Source: Streptomyces naganishii JCM 4654
Lineage (GTDB): Bacteria; Actinomycetota; Actinomycetes; Streptomycetales; Streptomycetaceae
NCBI RefSeq assembly: GCF_014650575.1
Contig: NZ_BMVF01000006.1
Coordinates: forward strand, 62,001-126,000
DNA length: 64,000 bases
Direction: 5' to 3'
This document shows, piece by piece, positions 8,751-17,563 of this stretch (within the stretch, counting starts at the first letter, position 1; the number at the start of each line of letters is the position of its first letter). The position numbers were made by a program, and so were the translations under genes. Under the pieces are notes generated by a model. It saw only the letters and a program-made list of their open reading frames with translations. It had not been told where the DNA came from and ran no database searches.

Positions 8751-9233
8751 CCACAGGCTCACGGCCCGCCCGCCGCCCGGGCCTCGCAGGGGCACGGGCC
8801 GCGCGGGATCCGTGGGCCCGGGCTGCCCGAGTCGTGCGCAGCCCCCAGGACCGGGCCGCACCCCAGGCGAGGACGCGCACGAGCCCTGCCCAGCCGCCGG
8901 GGCACGGAGGCCGCCGGGGCACGGGCCGCCCGAGCGGTGAGCATCAGCGGGCAGGGCCGACCCGTGCCGTTCGATGGCCGACCCGCGCCATGCCATGCCC
9001 GTACCGTGCCAGCTCGCACCGTGCGCGTGCCGTGTAGCCCGTGCCGCGGCCCAGGCGCTCCGCGGCCGTGCTGCGGCCCGGGCGCTCCGCCAGCCGCCCC
9101 GTAGAAACCGCGCCCCGCGCTGGGCCGTGCCCCGCGCTGGATCGCGATCCGGGCAGCGCAGGGCCCCGGAACCGGCGCAGGGGTCCCGGGGCCCGATCAG
9201 GAGGCGGGTCGGCGAGCCCGCCCGCGGCGGTTC
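8751..9233. other. Gene-free low-complexity region
   Basis: About 480 bp between the convergent helicase and lexA. It is composed of degenerate GGGCC/CCGTGCC-rich words; open frames here look like composition artefacts with no SD or conserved motif. The hairpin at 9161-9194 is the only structure I can support. Confidence 0.55.
9161..9194 (-). terminator. Hairpin downstream of lexA
   Basis: A 9-bp perfect stem (9161-9169 with 9186-9194) with a 16-nt loop, 40-70 bp beyond the lexA stop. Confidence 0.5.
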
Positions 9234-10013
9234 TCACACGCGCCGCAGCACCGCCACCACCTTGCCGAGGATCGTCGCGTCGTCGCCGGGGATCGGCTCG
9301 TACGCCGCGTTGTGCGGCAGGAGCCATACGTGGCCGTCCTCGCGCTTGAAGCGCTTGACGGTGGCCTCGCCCTCGATCATCGCGGCCACGATGTCGCCGT
9401 TCTCCGCGACCTGCTGACGGCGGACCGTGACCCAGTCGCCGTCACAGATGGCGGCCTCGATCATCGAGTCGCCGACGACCTTCAGCACGAACAGCTCACC
9501 GTCGCCGACCAGCTGCCGGGGAAGAGGGAAGACGTCCTCGACCGACTCCTCGGCGAGGATGGGCCCACCGGCGGCGATCCTGCCGACCAGCGGGACGTAG
9601 GAGGCGGCCGGCTTGCCCACGGTGTCGGTGGGCTGGAGCGTGGTGGCCTGGTCGGACCCGCGGACCTCGTAGGCGCGCGGACGGTGCGGGTCGCGGCGCA
9701 GGAAGCCCTTGCGCTCGAGTGCCATCAGCTGGTGTGCGACCGAGGAGGTGCTGGAGAGGCCGACGGCCTGGCCGATCTCCCGCATCGACGGCGGGTAGCC
9801 GCGCCGCTGGACGGAGTCCCTGATCACCTCGATCACCCGGCGCTGCCGGTCGGTGAGGCCCGAGCTGTCCGCCCGGATGCCTGGAGGTCGGCCCGGCAGG
9901 GATCGCTTGTGTCCCTCGGGATTCGCGGCTTCGTTCATCGCATGCACCGGCTCGAGTCGGCCCTGGGAGCGGTCCTGGGCAGTGATGGTGGCACTGTCTG
10001 CGGTGGTGGTCAC
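9234..10013 (-). CDS. lexA: SOS repressor LexA
   Basis: A 259-residue transcriptional repressor that self-cleaves when RecA filaments form after DNA damage. The N-terminal winged helix (~53-118) contains the recognition segment [20 protein letters not shown]. The peptidase S24 domain has the cleavage bond Ala148-Gly149 (RIAAGGP), nucleophile Ser183 (VVGDSMIEA) and general base Lys220 (EATVKRF). GTG 10013 is used because GAGAGGGG lies 8 nt upstream; the frame extends 24 residues further without support. The promoter carries a LexA box, so the gene is autoregulated. It is divergent from nrdR with 579 bp between the start codons. Confidence 0.95.
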   Translation of the reverse strand: MTTTADSATITAQDRSQGRLEPVHAMNEAANPEGHKRSLPGRPPGIRADSSGLTDRQRRVIEVIRDSVQRRGYPPSMREIGQAVGLSSTSSVAHQLMALERKGFLRRDPHRPRAYEVRGSDQATTLQPTDTVGKPAASYVPLVGRIAAGGPILAEESVEDVFPLPRQLVGDGELFVLKVVGDSMIEAAICDGDWVTVRRQQVAENGDIVAAMIEGEATVKRFKREDGHVWLLPHNAAYEPIPGDDATILGKVVAVLRRV

Positions 10014-10049
10014 GTCGTCGGCCCCTCTCGATGGTCTCCCTCCGGCACA

Positions 10050-10090
10050 ACGGTAGTTGCTTTCGAAAGGTTGCGCCAAACACACGTTCG
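10050..10090 (-). promoter_or_regulatory. lexA promoter with LexA (SOS) box
   Basis: On the minus strand, CGAACGTGTGTTTG (10077-10090) fits the Gram-positive LexA consensus CGAAC-N4-GTTYG. It overlaps a -35 element TTGGCG (10074-10079), followed by an 18-bp spacer and the -10 TACCGT (10050-10055). LexA bound here would block polymerase, giving autorepression. Confidence 0.88.
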
Positions 10091-10423
10091 AGTGAAAAAC
10101 CGCGGATTGCCTTACTTGATCATGTGTCCGGGTGTATGGCCGACGCGATGCCTGGCGGGTGGAAAGCCTCGTTGTCGTAGCTCTTCACCGCTGCGCCGGC
10201 CACCTCGTGGGCTGCCGTGCCAGTCTGCCATCCGGCGTGCCGTCGACCGGATGCCGGTTCCCATCTGCCCGGGAGTCCCACGCGTCCTCCGTGCGGCGCC
10301 CACGGTATCTCCGCAAGCGCTCCCGCGGTACGGGTGTGCGTCGGCGTGTTTCCCGTGGTGACGCGGGCAGACGAACGGCGGACGCCCCCGTCCGCTCGCG
10401 CGCGACACGCCGCGGATCCCCGT

Positions 10424-10485
10424 TTGTTACAAGCCAATCCCCACATCTAGTGGTTGGATGGCTACAGCAGCCCACAAGTTGTGGT
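10424..10485 (+). promoter_or_regulatory. nrdRJ promoter with two NrdR boxes
   Basis: Two 16-bp imperfect palindromes, 10439-10454 (core CACATCTAGTGG) and 10470-10485 (core CCACAAGTTGTGG), lie 31 bp apart centre to centre, about three helical turns, as known for NrdR sites. A candidate -35 TTGTTA (10424-10429) and -10 TAGTGG (10448-10453) overlap box 1, so NrdR would repress its own operon. Confidence 0.82.
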
Positions 10486-10592
10486 CCCCCGGGTCTTCGG
10501 CCCGCCGATCATCGCCTATGCTTGGGGCTGCTTCGCGGGGCTCCTGAGGCCCGGCGAGGCTATTGCGTCTGCTGTGAGGAGGGTTGGAGTCC

Positions 10593-11183
10593 ATGCACTG
10601 CCCCTTCTGCAGGCACCCCGACAGCCGTGTCGTCGACAGTCGTACGACGGACGACGGCACGTCGATCCGTAGGCGCCGCCAGTGCCCTGACTGCTCCCGT
10701 CGGTTCACGACCGTGGAGACGTGCTCGCTCATGGTGGTCAAGCGGTCCGGAGTCACCGAACCCTTCAGCCGTACCAAGGTCATCAACGGTGTGCGCAAGG
10801 CATGCCAGGGACGGCCTGTCACCGAGGACGCGCTCGCCCTGCTCGGTCAGAGGGTCGAGGAGGCGGTGCGCGGCAGCGGAAGCGCCGAGGTGGCCGCCCA
10901 CGACGTCGGGCTGGCCATACTCGGCCCCTTGCAGGAGCTGGACCTCGTCGCCTACCTGCGGTTCGCGTCCGTCTACCGGGCGTTCGACTCGCTGGAGGAC
11001 TTCGAGGCGGCGATCGAGGAACTCAGGGAAGGCGCGCGTCCCCCCGCGCGGCACGGGGGCGACGACGGCGGAGGCGGCGGCGAAGGCGCCGCGGCGGGCC
11101 GGGAGAACGGCCACGGCCAGGACGACGGCGGACGCCCGGGGACGGCTGCTGAGGTCCCCGAGCCCGCAGGCGCCGCCGACTGA
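10593..11183 (+). CDS. nrdR: Ribonucleotide reductase regulator NrdR
   Basis: A 196-residue repressor that senses ATP/dATP and controls ribonucleotide reductase genes. The N-terminal zinc ribbon has Cys3-x2-Cys6 and Cys31-x2-Cys34 followed by an RRF segment; the ATP-cone (~46-136) follows. The C-terminal ~50 residues are a Gly/Asp-rich tail longer than in most NrdR proteins (about 150-160 residues). ATG 10593 begins MHCPFC as in all family members; an upstream TTG at 10584 is ignored. GAGGAGG lies 10 nt upstream. The gene is followed after 162 bp by nrdJ, its main target. Confidence 0.95.
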   Translation: MHCPFCRHPDSRVVDSRTTDDGTSIRRRRQCPDCSRRFTTVETCSLMVVKRSGVTEPFSRTKVINGVRKACQGRPVTEDALALLGQRVEEAVRGSGSAEVAAHDVGLAILGPLQELDLVAYLRFASVYRAFDSLEDFEAAIEELREGARPPARHGGDDGGGGGEGAAAGRENGHGQDDGGRPGTAAEVPEPAGAAD

Positions 11184-11345
11184 TCGGCGGGCCGGCCCGG
11201 ACGGCGTGTCCGGGTCTGGCTCAGCGGCGGCGGAGAAGACGGTCGCGGGCGACAGCGGCAGGGATGCCCGCACCACGAGACACAACACCGTGCCACCGGA
11301 ACATCGGGGCACTTCAGGGCGTTTTCGCCCGTACAGGGAGGCGGC

Positions 11346-14240
11346 ATGACAGAGACGGCGAGCGGTCCGGCACGAGGTTCCCGCGCCAAGGGCGGCAAGG
11401 CGGGGAACAAGGGACTGCACATCGAGCGCATCCACACCACCCCCGGCGTGCACCCGTACGACGAGGTGAGCTGGGAGCGCCGTGACGTCGTCATGACCAA
11501 CTGGCGCGACGGCTCGGTCAACTTCGAGCAGCGTGGCGTCGAGTTCCCCGACTTCTGGTCGGTGAACGCGGTCAACATCGTCACCAGCAAGTACTTCCGC
11601 GGTGCCGTGGGCACCCCGCAGCGCGAGGTCAGCCTCAAGCAGCTGATCGACCGCATCGTGAAGACGTACCGGAAGGCCGGCGAGGACAACAAGTACTTCG
11701 CCTCGCCCGCCGACGCGGAGATCTTCGAGCACGAGCTGGCCTACGCCCTCCTGCACCAGATCTTCAGCTTCAACAGCCCCGTCTGGTTCAACGTCGGCAC
11801 GCCCCAGCCCCAGCAGGTCTCCGCCTGCTTCATCCTGTCCGTCGACGACTCCATGGAGTCGATCCTCGACTGGTACAAGGAAGAGGGCATGATCTTCAAG
11901 GGCGGCTCCGGAGCCGGCCTGAACCTCTCCCGGATCCGCTCCTCCAAGGAGCTGCTCTCCTCCGGCGGCAACGCCTCCGGTCCGGTCTCCTTCATGCGCG
12001 GCGCCGACGCCTCCGCCGGCACCATCAAGTCCGGCGGCGCCACCCGCCGCGCCGCCAAGATGGTCATCCTCGACGTCGACCACCCCGACGTGGAGGACTT
12101 CATCCAGACCAAGGTCAAGGAGGAGGAGAAGATCCGCGCGCTGCGCGACGCGGGCTTCGACATGGACCTGGGCGGCGACGACATCACGTCCGTCCAGTAC
12201 CAGAACGCCAACAACTCCGTCCGCGTGAACGACGAGTTCATGAAGGCGGTCGAGCAGGGTGGCAAGTTCGGCCTGCGCGCTCGTATGACCGGCGAGGTCA
12301 TCGAGGAGGTCGACGCCAAGTCCCTCTTCCGCAAGATGGCCGAGGCCGCCTGGGCCTGCGCCGACCCGGGCATCCAGTACGACGACACGATCAACCACTG
12401 GCACACCTGCCCGGAGTCCGGCCGCATCAACGGCTCGAACCCCTGCAGCGAGTACATGCACCTGGACAACACGTCCTGCAACCTCGCCTCGCTGAACCTC
12501 ATGAAGTTCCTCAAGGACGACGGCAAGGGCAACCAGTCCTTCGACGTCGAGCGCTTCGCCAAGGTCGTCGAGCTCGTCATCACCGCGATGGACATCTCCA
12601 TCTGCTTCGCGGACTTCCCGACCCAGAAGATCGGCGAGAACACCCGCGCCTTCCGCCAGCTCGGCATCGGCTACGCCAACCTCGGCGCCCTGCTGATGGC
12701 CACCGGCCACGCCTACGACTCCGACGGCGGCCGCGCGCTCGCCGGCGCCATCACCTCGCTGATGAGCGGCACCGCGTACAAGCGCTCCGCCGAACTGGCC
12801 GCGGTCGTCGGCCCGTACGACGGCTACGCCCGCAACGCCCAGCCGCACCTGCGCGTCATGAAGCAGCACTCCGACGCCAACGCCACGGCCGTGCGCATGG
12901 ACGACCTGGACACCCCGGTGTGGGCCGCGGCCACCGAGGCCTGGCAGGACGTCCTCCGCCTCGGCGAGAAGAACGGTTTCCGTAACTCCCAGGCCTCCGT
13001 CCTCGCCCCGACCGGCACCATCGGCCTGGCGATGTCCTGCGACACCACCGGTGTCGAGCCCGACCTCGCGCTGGTCAAGTTCAAGAAGCTGGTCGGCGGC
13101 GGCTCGATGCAGATCGTCAACGGCACCGTCCCGCAGGCCCTGCGCCGCCTGGGCTACCAGGAGGAGCAGATCGAGGCGATCGTCGCCCACATCGCCGAGC
13201 ACGGCAACGTGATCGACGCCCCCGGCCTCAAGCACGAGCACTACGAGGTGTTCGACTGCGCGATGGGCGAGCGGGCCATCTCCCCGATGGGCCACGTCCG
13301 CATGATGGCCGCGATCCAGCCGTGGATCTCCGGCGCCATCTCCAAGACGGTCAACATGCCGGAGTCGGCGACCGTCGAGGAGGTCGAGGAGATCTACTTC
13401 GAGGCTTGGAAGCTGGGCGTCAAGGCGCTCGCCATCTACCGCGACAACTGCAAGGTCGGCCAGCCGCTGTCCGCCAAGAAGAAGGACACCGCGCAGGAGA
13501 AGGCGGAGGAGCCCGCCACCGTCGAGTCCAAGGTCGAGAAGGTCGTCGAGTACCGCCCGGTCCGCAAGCGCCTGCCCAAGGGCCGCCCCGGCATCACCAC
13601 CTCCTTCACCGTCGGCGGCGCCGAGGGCTACATGACCGCCAACTCCTACCCGGACGACGGTCTCGGCGAGGTCTTCCTGAAGATGTCCAAGCAGGGCTCG
13701 ACCCTCGCGGGCATGATGGACGCCTTCTCCATCGCGGTCTCGGTGGGCCTGCAGTACGGCGTGCCGCTGGAGACGTACGTCTCGAAGTTCACCAACATGC
13801 GCTTCGAGCCGGCCGGCATGACCGACGACCCGGACGTGCGGATGGCCCAGTCGATCGTCGACTACATCTTCCGCCGCCTGGCGCTGGACTTCCTGCCCTT
13901 CGAGACGCGCTCCGCGCTCGGCATCCACTCCGCCGAGGAGCGCCAGCGCCACCTGGAGACCGGCTCCTACGAGCCGATCGACGACGAGGACGTCGACGTC
14001 GAGGGCCTGGCCCAGTCGGCGCCCCGGCAGATCGACCTGAAGGCCGTCGCCACGCCGAGGGCCGAGGCCGAGGCGGCCCAGCCCGCCCCGAAGCAGGCCC
14101 ACACCAGCGCCGAGCTGGTGGAGATGCAGCTGGGCATCCAGGCCGACGCCCCGCTGTGCTTCTCCTGCGGCACGAAGATGCAGCGCGCCGGCTCCTGCTA
14201 CATCTGCGAGGGCTGCGGCTCGACGAGCGGCTGCAGCTGA
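11346..14240 (+). CDS. nrdJ: Vitamin B12-dependent (class II) ribonucleotide reductase
   Basis: A 964-residue adenosylcobalamin-dependent reductase that makes deoxyribonucleotides with or without oxygen. Recognisable elements are the QVSACFILSV start of the catalytic core with its substrate-site Cys, the GGSGAGLNLS loop, the NPCSEY motif with Cys, and the SAPTGTIG-like LAPTGTIGLAMSCDTTG loop. The C-terminal Cys-rich tail (CFSCGTKM, CYICEGCGSTSGCS) is the redox arm that reloads the active-site disulfide. GGGAGG precedes the ATG by about 5 nt. It is the second gene of the nrdRJ operon, controlled by the NrdR boxes upstream of nrdR. Confidence 0.95.
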   Translation: MTETASGPARGSRAKGGKAGNKGLHIERIHTTPGVHPYDEVSWERRDVVMTNWRDGSVNFEQRGVEFPDFWSVNAVNIVTSKYFRGAVGTPQREVSLKQLIDRIVKTYRKAGEDNKYFASPADAEIFEHELAYALLHQIFSFNSPVWFNVGTPQPQQVSACFILSVDDSMESILDWYKEEGMIFKGGSGAGLNLSRIRSSKELLSSGGNASGPVSFMRGADASAGTIKSGGATRRAAKMVILDVDHPDVEDFIQTKVKEEEKIRALRDAGFDMDLGGDDITSVQYQNANNSVRVNDEFMKAVEQGGKFGLRARMTGEVIEEVDAKSLFRKMAEAAWACADPGIQYDDTINHWHTCPESGRINGSNPCSEYMHLDNTSCNLASLNLMKFLKDDGKGNQSFDVERFAKVVELVITAMDISICFADFPTQKIGENTRAFRQLGIGYANLGALLMATGHAYDSDGGRALAGAITSLMSGTAYKRSAELAAVVGPYDGYARNAQPHLRVMKQHSDANATAVRMDDLDTPVWAAATEAWQDVLRLGEKNGFRNSQASVLAPTGTIGLAMSCDTTGVEPDLALVKFKKLVGGGSMQIVNGTVPQALRRLGYQEEQIEAIVAHIAEHGNVIDAPGLKHEHYEVFDCAMGERAISPMGHVRMMAAIQPWISGAISKTVNMPESATVEEVEEIYFEAWKLGVKALAIYRDNCKVGQPLSAKKKDTAQEKAEEPATVESKVEKVVEYRPVRKRLPKGRPGITTSFTVGGAEGYMTANSYPDDGLGEVFLKMSKQGSTLAGMMDAFSIAVSVGLQYGVPLETYVSKFTNMRFEPAGMTDDPDVRMAQSIVDYIFRRLALDFLPFETRSALGIHSAEERQRHLETGSYEPIDDEDVDVEGLAQSAPRQIDLKAVATPRAEAEAAQPAPKQAHTSAELVEMQLGIQADAPLCFSCGTKMQRAGSCYICEGCGSTSGCS

Positions 14241-14279
14241 CGGCCGAAGGCCGGCAGCCTGAGGGCTGAGGGCTGAAGG

Positions 14280-14313
14280 GTAAGGGGCGTCGGCAATGGC
14301 CGGCGCCCCTTAC
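14280..14313. terminator. Bidirectional terminator between nrdJ and the TerD gene
   Basis: A 15-bp stem (14280-14294 with 14299-14313) containing one G-T pair and a 4-nt loop AATG. It lies between convergent stops and can serve both genes. Three 7-bp direct repeats (TGAGGGC, TGAGGGC, TGAAGGG; 14260-14280) lead into it. Confidence 0.85.
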
Positions 14314-14339
14314 CTGTCTCCGTCCGCCGCCCGTGTCCG

Positions 14340-14873
14340 CTACGACTGGCGGGCGCGGCCCATGGTGCGGGTGAAGGTGGCCGGGTCGTCCTCGAAGCCG
14401 TGGACGCCGGGCCGGAAGACCCAGTTCCCGGCCTCGTCGCGCGCGAACTCCGCCACGGTGGCCGCCGTCGCCCCGAGCACGCCCGCGAAGTCGTCCTCCG
14501 CCAGCACGGTGTAGCCCTCCCGGATGCGCAGACCCGGGCCGAGCACGTTGCCGAAGGCGCGGTGCCCGTAGCGCTGCTGGATGACGACGCCGACGACCAC
14601 GCGCGCGTACCGCTCGGAGAGCCGCTCCAGCTCCAGCGTCATGACCTCGTCCCAGCCGAAGCCCCGGCCGTCCCTGCTGTCGCGGTTGAGATAGATCGTG
14701 CCGTCGGGAGAACGGCTGTCGAAGTGCACCACGTAGGCCGGTGCGCCGTAGAGATCGTCCGTCCCGTAGGGGGCTGCCACGATGTCGAGGTCGGTGGGCG
14801 GCTGCCCCGCCGGACTCGGATCCCACTTGAGCGCGACCTCGACCTTGCGGATCCCCTTGCTGAGCCCGCTCAC
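14340..14873 (-). CDS. TerD-family calcium-binding stress protein
   Basis: A 177-residue single-domain TerD/CABP-type protein. The family includes tellurite-resistance and general stress proteins that bind calcium; in Streptomyces, members affect development, but the exact role is unclear. The N-terminal segment VEVALKWDPSP and the DLDIVAAPYG strand are typical, followed by GRGFGWDEVMTLELERL. GTG 14873 is chosen because GGGGGAG lies 5 nt upstream and homologous TerD proteins start close to this point; the open frame continues far upstream without motifs. It stands alone, convergent to nrdJ. Confidence 0.82.
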   Translation of the reverse strand: MSGLSKGIRKVEVALKWDPSPAGQPPTDLDIVAAPYGTDDLYGAPAYVVHFDSRSPDGTIYLNRDSRDGRGFGWDEVMTLELERLSERYARVVVGVVIQQRYGHRAFGNVLGPGLRIREGYTVLAEDDFAGVLGATAATVAEFARDEAGNWVFRPGVHGFEDDPATFTRTMGRARQS

Positions 14874-15029
14874 CGGACTCCCCCTTCCCGGTCCCCGTGC
14901 GCCCCCCTGCCCCAACTTCCGGATCGCGGGCGCACGTTGTCCATCGTGCCACGCACGCGGGGGCGCTCGCGCGGGCGCTGTCCCCACGAGAGTGACCGGC
15001 GCCACGCTCCTGGGCCTTACGATGGCGCG

Positions 15030-15635
15030 GTGCTGGTCAAGTGGATTCGCTGCACCGTGGTGGACCGCCGGGGCTTCGAGCGGGGACAGCGAAAGTGGGC
15101 GGGGCTTCTGGGGGAGCCGGGGTTTCGGGGGCAGGGGGGTGGCTGGAGCCGGGCACGGCCGGGAGTGGCGCACGTCTTCGCCTTCTGGGAGAGCCGCGCC
15201 TTCTACGACTCCTTCATGGCCCGCTCCCACGACCGCCTCGCGGCGGCCCAGGCCGGCACCTTCAAGGACGCCCAGGCCCGCCTGTTCGACCACCGTTTCG
15301 ACGTGAAGACGGGCTTCGAGCCCCGTTTCTCGGACGCCGACCTGCTCCGCGTGGCCCTGTGCCGCGTCCACGAGGAACGCGCCGAGCACTTCACCCTCAT
15401 GCAGGAGAAGGTCTGGAACCCGGCGATGGCCGGCTCGCCCGGCATGATCCGCGGGCTGTTCGGCGAGGCGCCCGGCAGCGAGTTCCTGGTGCTGTCGATG
15501 TGGAAGTCCTCCGCCGAACACGGCAAGTACCGCACCGAGCGGGTGGAGCGGCTCGCGCTGCGCGCCCAGACGGAGGCCGACGTCGTGGCCCTCACGGGCG
15601 ACATCGTGGAACTGGAGCCGACCTGGACGGTCTGA
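15030..15635 (+). CDS. Conserved protein of the YdbC/DUF4937 type
   Basis: A 201-residue cytoplasmic protein with two ferredoxin-like halves resembling monooxygenase-type dimeric alpha/beta-barrel domains: KWIRCTVV...HVFAFWESRAFYDSF, then GEAPGSEFLVLSMWKSSAEHGKYR. No catalytic function can be assigned. GTG 15030 is chosen because TACGAT (15018-15023) sits 6 nt before it and no SD is present, indicating a leaderless message. The last codons and stop are part of an 18-bp unit repeated three times. Confidence 0.75.
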   Translation: MLVKWIRCTVVDRRGFERGQRKWAGLLGEPGFRGQGGGWSRARPGVAHVFAFWESRAFYDSFMARSHDRLAAAQAGTFKDAQARLFDHRFDVKTGFEPRFSDADLLRVALCRVHEERAEHFTLMQEKVWNPAMAGSPGMIRGLFGEAPGSEFLVLSMWKSSAEHGKYRTERVERLALRAQTEADVVALTGDIVELEPTWTV

Positions 15636-15674
15636 GCGACCTGGACGGTCTGAGCCGACCTGGACGGTCTGAGC
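15620..15674 (+). repeat. Three 18-bp repeats spanning a stop codon
   Basis: GACCTGGACGGTCTGAGC occurs at 15620-15637, 15638-15655 and 15657-15674. The TGA in the first copy is the stop of the DUF4937-type gene; the other copies repeat the end of the gene downstream. Confidence 0.92.
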
Positions 15675-15796
15675 CCTCACCGACAGCGGTGCCGCCGTGC
15701 ACGGAATGTGGCGCAGGCGCCACGAACTGTGTGACGTACACCGTACGAGGCCCTCTCGAGTCCTCGATCCGCCGTCACCCGATCTAGTGTTTTGGC

Positions 15797-16465
15797 ATGG
15801 CACGACCACGGCGCATCGTCCTTGTCCGGCACGGCGAGTCGACGGGCAACATCGACGACTCCGTGTACGAGCGCGAACCCGACCACGCGCTCCCGCTCAC
15901 CGAGCGCGGCCGGCAGCAGGCCGAGGAGACCGGCAAGGAGCTGCGCGACCTGTTCGGCCACGAGCGCGTGAGCGTGTACGTCTCCCCCTACCGGCGCACC
16001 CACGAGACCCTCAAGGCCTTCCACCTCGACCCCGATCTCATACGGATCCGCGAGGAGCCCAGGCTGCGCGAGCAAGACTGGGGCAACTGGCAGGACCGCG
16101 ACGACGTACGCCTGCAGAAGGCCTACCGCGACGCCTACGGGCACTTCTTCTACCGCTTCGCCCAGGGGGAGTCCGGCGCCGACGTCTACGACCGGGTCGG
16201 CAACTTCCTGGAGAGCCTCTTCCGCAGCTTCGAGGCCCCCGACCATCCGCCCAACGTGCTGCTGGTGACGCACGGACTGGCGATGCGGCTGTTCTGCATG
16301 CGCTGGTTCCATTGGACCGTCGCGGAATTCGAGTCGCTGTCGAACCCGGGGAACGCGGAGGTACGGATGCTCGTTCTCGGGAGCGACGGCAAGTACACCC
16401 TGGACCGGCCGTTCGCGCGGTGGCGGGAACCGGAACCGTACGGGATCACCGGATGGAGTGGCTGA
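15797..16465 (+). CDS. Histidine phosphatase (phosphoglycerate mutase-like)
   Basis: A 222-residue member of the histidine phosphatase superfamily. The phosphorylated histidine is His12 in the LVRHGES motif, and the second catalytic His is in LLVTHGLAMRL. The YRRTHETLKAF and LREQDWGNWQ segments belong to the substrate pocket region. Its substrate cannot be decided from sequence. ATG 15797 follows TAGTGT (15785-15790) by 6 nt with no SD, so a leaderless transcript is likely. The stop is only 3 nt from the next start, so it is co-transcribed with an ADP-ribosylglycohydrolase-like gene. Confidence 0.87.
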   Translation: MARPRRIVLVRHGESTGNIDDSVYEREPDHALPLTERGRQQAEETGKELRDLFGHERVSVYVSPYRRTHETLKAFHLDPDLIRIREEPRLREQDWGNWQDRDDVRLQKAYRDAYGHFFYRFAQGESGADVYDRVGNFLESLFRSFEAPDHPPNVLLVTHGLAMRLFCMRWFHWTVAEFESLSNPGNAEVRMLVLGSDGKYTLDRPFARWREPEPYGITGWSG

Positions 16466-16468
16466 GAC

Positions 16469-17386
16469 ATGACCCCTGACCCCTCGCCCGGCGCCCGCCT
16501 GGAGCGCGCGCTGGCGAGCCTGCGCGGACTCGCGGTAGGGGACGCGCTGGGCTCGCGGTTCTTCGTGCCGGCGAACTATCCGCTGCTCAGGCGCCGTGAG
16601 CTGCCGTCCGGTCCCTGGCGGTGGACTGACGACACGGAGATGGCCTGCTCGGTCGTCGCCGTCCTCGCCGGCCACCACCGGGTCGACCAGGACGCCCTGG
16701 CCGGGTCCTTCGCCGCCCACCACGGCGCCGACCGGGCTTACGGCGCCGGAACGGCCCGGCTGCTGGAGCAGATCCGCGCGGGCGGCGACTGGCGCACGCT
16801 GGCGCCGGCGCTGTTCAAGGGGCACGGGTCGTGGGGGAGCGGCGCCGCGACCCGCGTCGCGCCGCTCGGCGCGTGGTACGCGGACGACCCGGAGCAAGCC
16901 GTCCACCAGGCCGAGATCTCCGCCTACCCCACCCACCAGCACCGTGAGGCGGTCGTGGGCGCCATGGCCGTCGCGGCCGCCGCCGCACTGGCCAGCGCGG
17001 GCGGCCCGCCGGACGCGGGGGCCCTCCTCGACGGTGTGATCGCCCTCGTGCCGTCGCGCAGCGCGGTCGGCGCGGGGCTGCGGCGCGCCCGCGACATGCT
17101 CGACTACGACAACGCGTCCACCGTGGCCGCCGTCCTGGGCTGCGGACGCCGTACGACGGCCCACGACACGGTGCCCTTCGCCCTGTGGTCGGCCGCCCGC
17201 CGCCTGGGCGACTACGAGGACGCCTTCTGGACCACCGCCCAGGCCGGCGGCGACATCGACACCACCTGCGCCATGGTCGGCGGCATCCTCGCCTCCCCGC
17301 CGCCGGCCTGGGCCGACCGAACGGAGGCCTTGCCGTCCTGGGTCCCCCAGGCGACCGAGCCCGCCGCGGGACTCCACCGCCTGTGA
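16469..17386 (+). CDS. ADP-ribosylglycohydrolase family protein
   Basis: A 305-residue all-helical ARH-fold enzyme. It should remove ADP-ribose from proteins or small molecules using two Mg2+ ions. Metal-ligand motifs are visible: GDALGSR (~26-32), WTDDTEM (~51-57) and, near the C-terminus, GGDIDTTCAMVGGI. It begins 3 nt after the phosphatase gene, suggesting an operon, perhaps for NAD-derived or nucleotide-sugar turnover (inference). Its 3' end faces the MFS gene, with a long hairpin between. Confidence 0.87.
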   Translation: MTPDPSPGARLERALASLRGLAVGDALGSRFFVPANYPLLRRRELPSGPWRWTDDTEMACSVVAVLAGHHRVDQDALAGSFAAHHGADRAYGAGTARLLEQIRAGGDWRTLAPALFKGHGSWGSGAATRVAPLGAWYADDPEQAVHQAEISAYPTHQHREAVVGAMAVAAAAALASAGGPPDAGALLDGVIALVPSRSAVGAGLRRARDMLDYDNASTVAAVLGCGRRTTAHDTVPFALWSAARRLGDYEDAFWTTAQAGGDIDTTCAMVGGILASPPPAWADRTEALPSWVPQATEPAAGLHRL

Positions 17387-17452
17387 GGCCCGACTGACCC
17401 GAACCCGACCCCGAGCGGGTATGCCAGGGGCGGGGGCCGCCGGGCGCACCGA

Positions 17453-17518
17453 GGCCCCGGTCCCGGCGGTCGGACAGGAGGGGGGCGCGGGGACGGAGTC
17501 CCCGCCGGGGCCCGGGGC
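17453..17518. terminator. Long hairpin between convergent genes
   Basis: 17453-17468 pairs with 17502-17518 (one bulge), enclosing a smaller GGGGAC/GTCCCC hairpin. It lies between the convergent stops of the ARH and MFS genes. Confidence 0.55.
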
Positions 17519-17563
17519 TGAGCCTCGGGGGTGACTTTCGTTCGCGGGACTCACACCCGCGTC

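Larger units (their letters stand above)
10014..10592. other. lexA-nrdR divergent intergenic region
   Basis: 579 bp holding the lexA promoter at one end and the NrdR boxes at the other. The middle (about 10095-10420) has several short open frames but no SD, no conserved motif and no recognisable product. I found no cobalamin riboswitch signature here. Confidence 0.6.

Noticed and set aside
8974..9417. Short open frames between the DinG-type gene and lexA
   Set aside because: No SD, composition-driven sequence, partly antisense to lexA.
10091..10583. Possible cobalamin riboswitch before the B12-dependent reductase operon
   Set aside because: No B12-box word or suitable fold is visible; in Streptomyces that riboswitch is known for the class Ia nrdABS operon, and NrdR boxes explain control here.
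12000..14102. Very long open frames antisense to nrdJ, hrdB, parC and parE
   Set aside because: They result from GC-rich third positions; the sense strand carries recognisable motifs throughout and the antisense products are low-complexity.
14880..15029. Longer N-terminus of the TerD and DUF4937-type frames
   Set aside because: Both frames stay open across the divergent promoter region, but domain starts, SD and -10 positions support the shorter forms.
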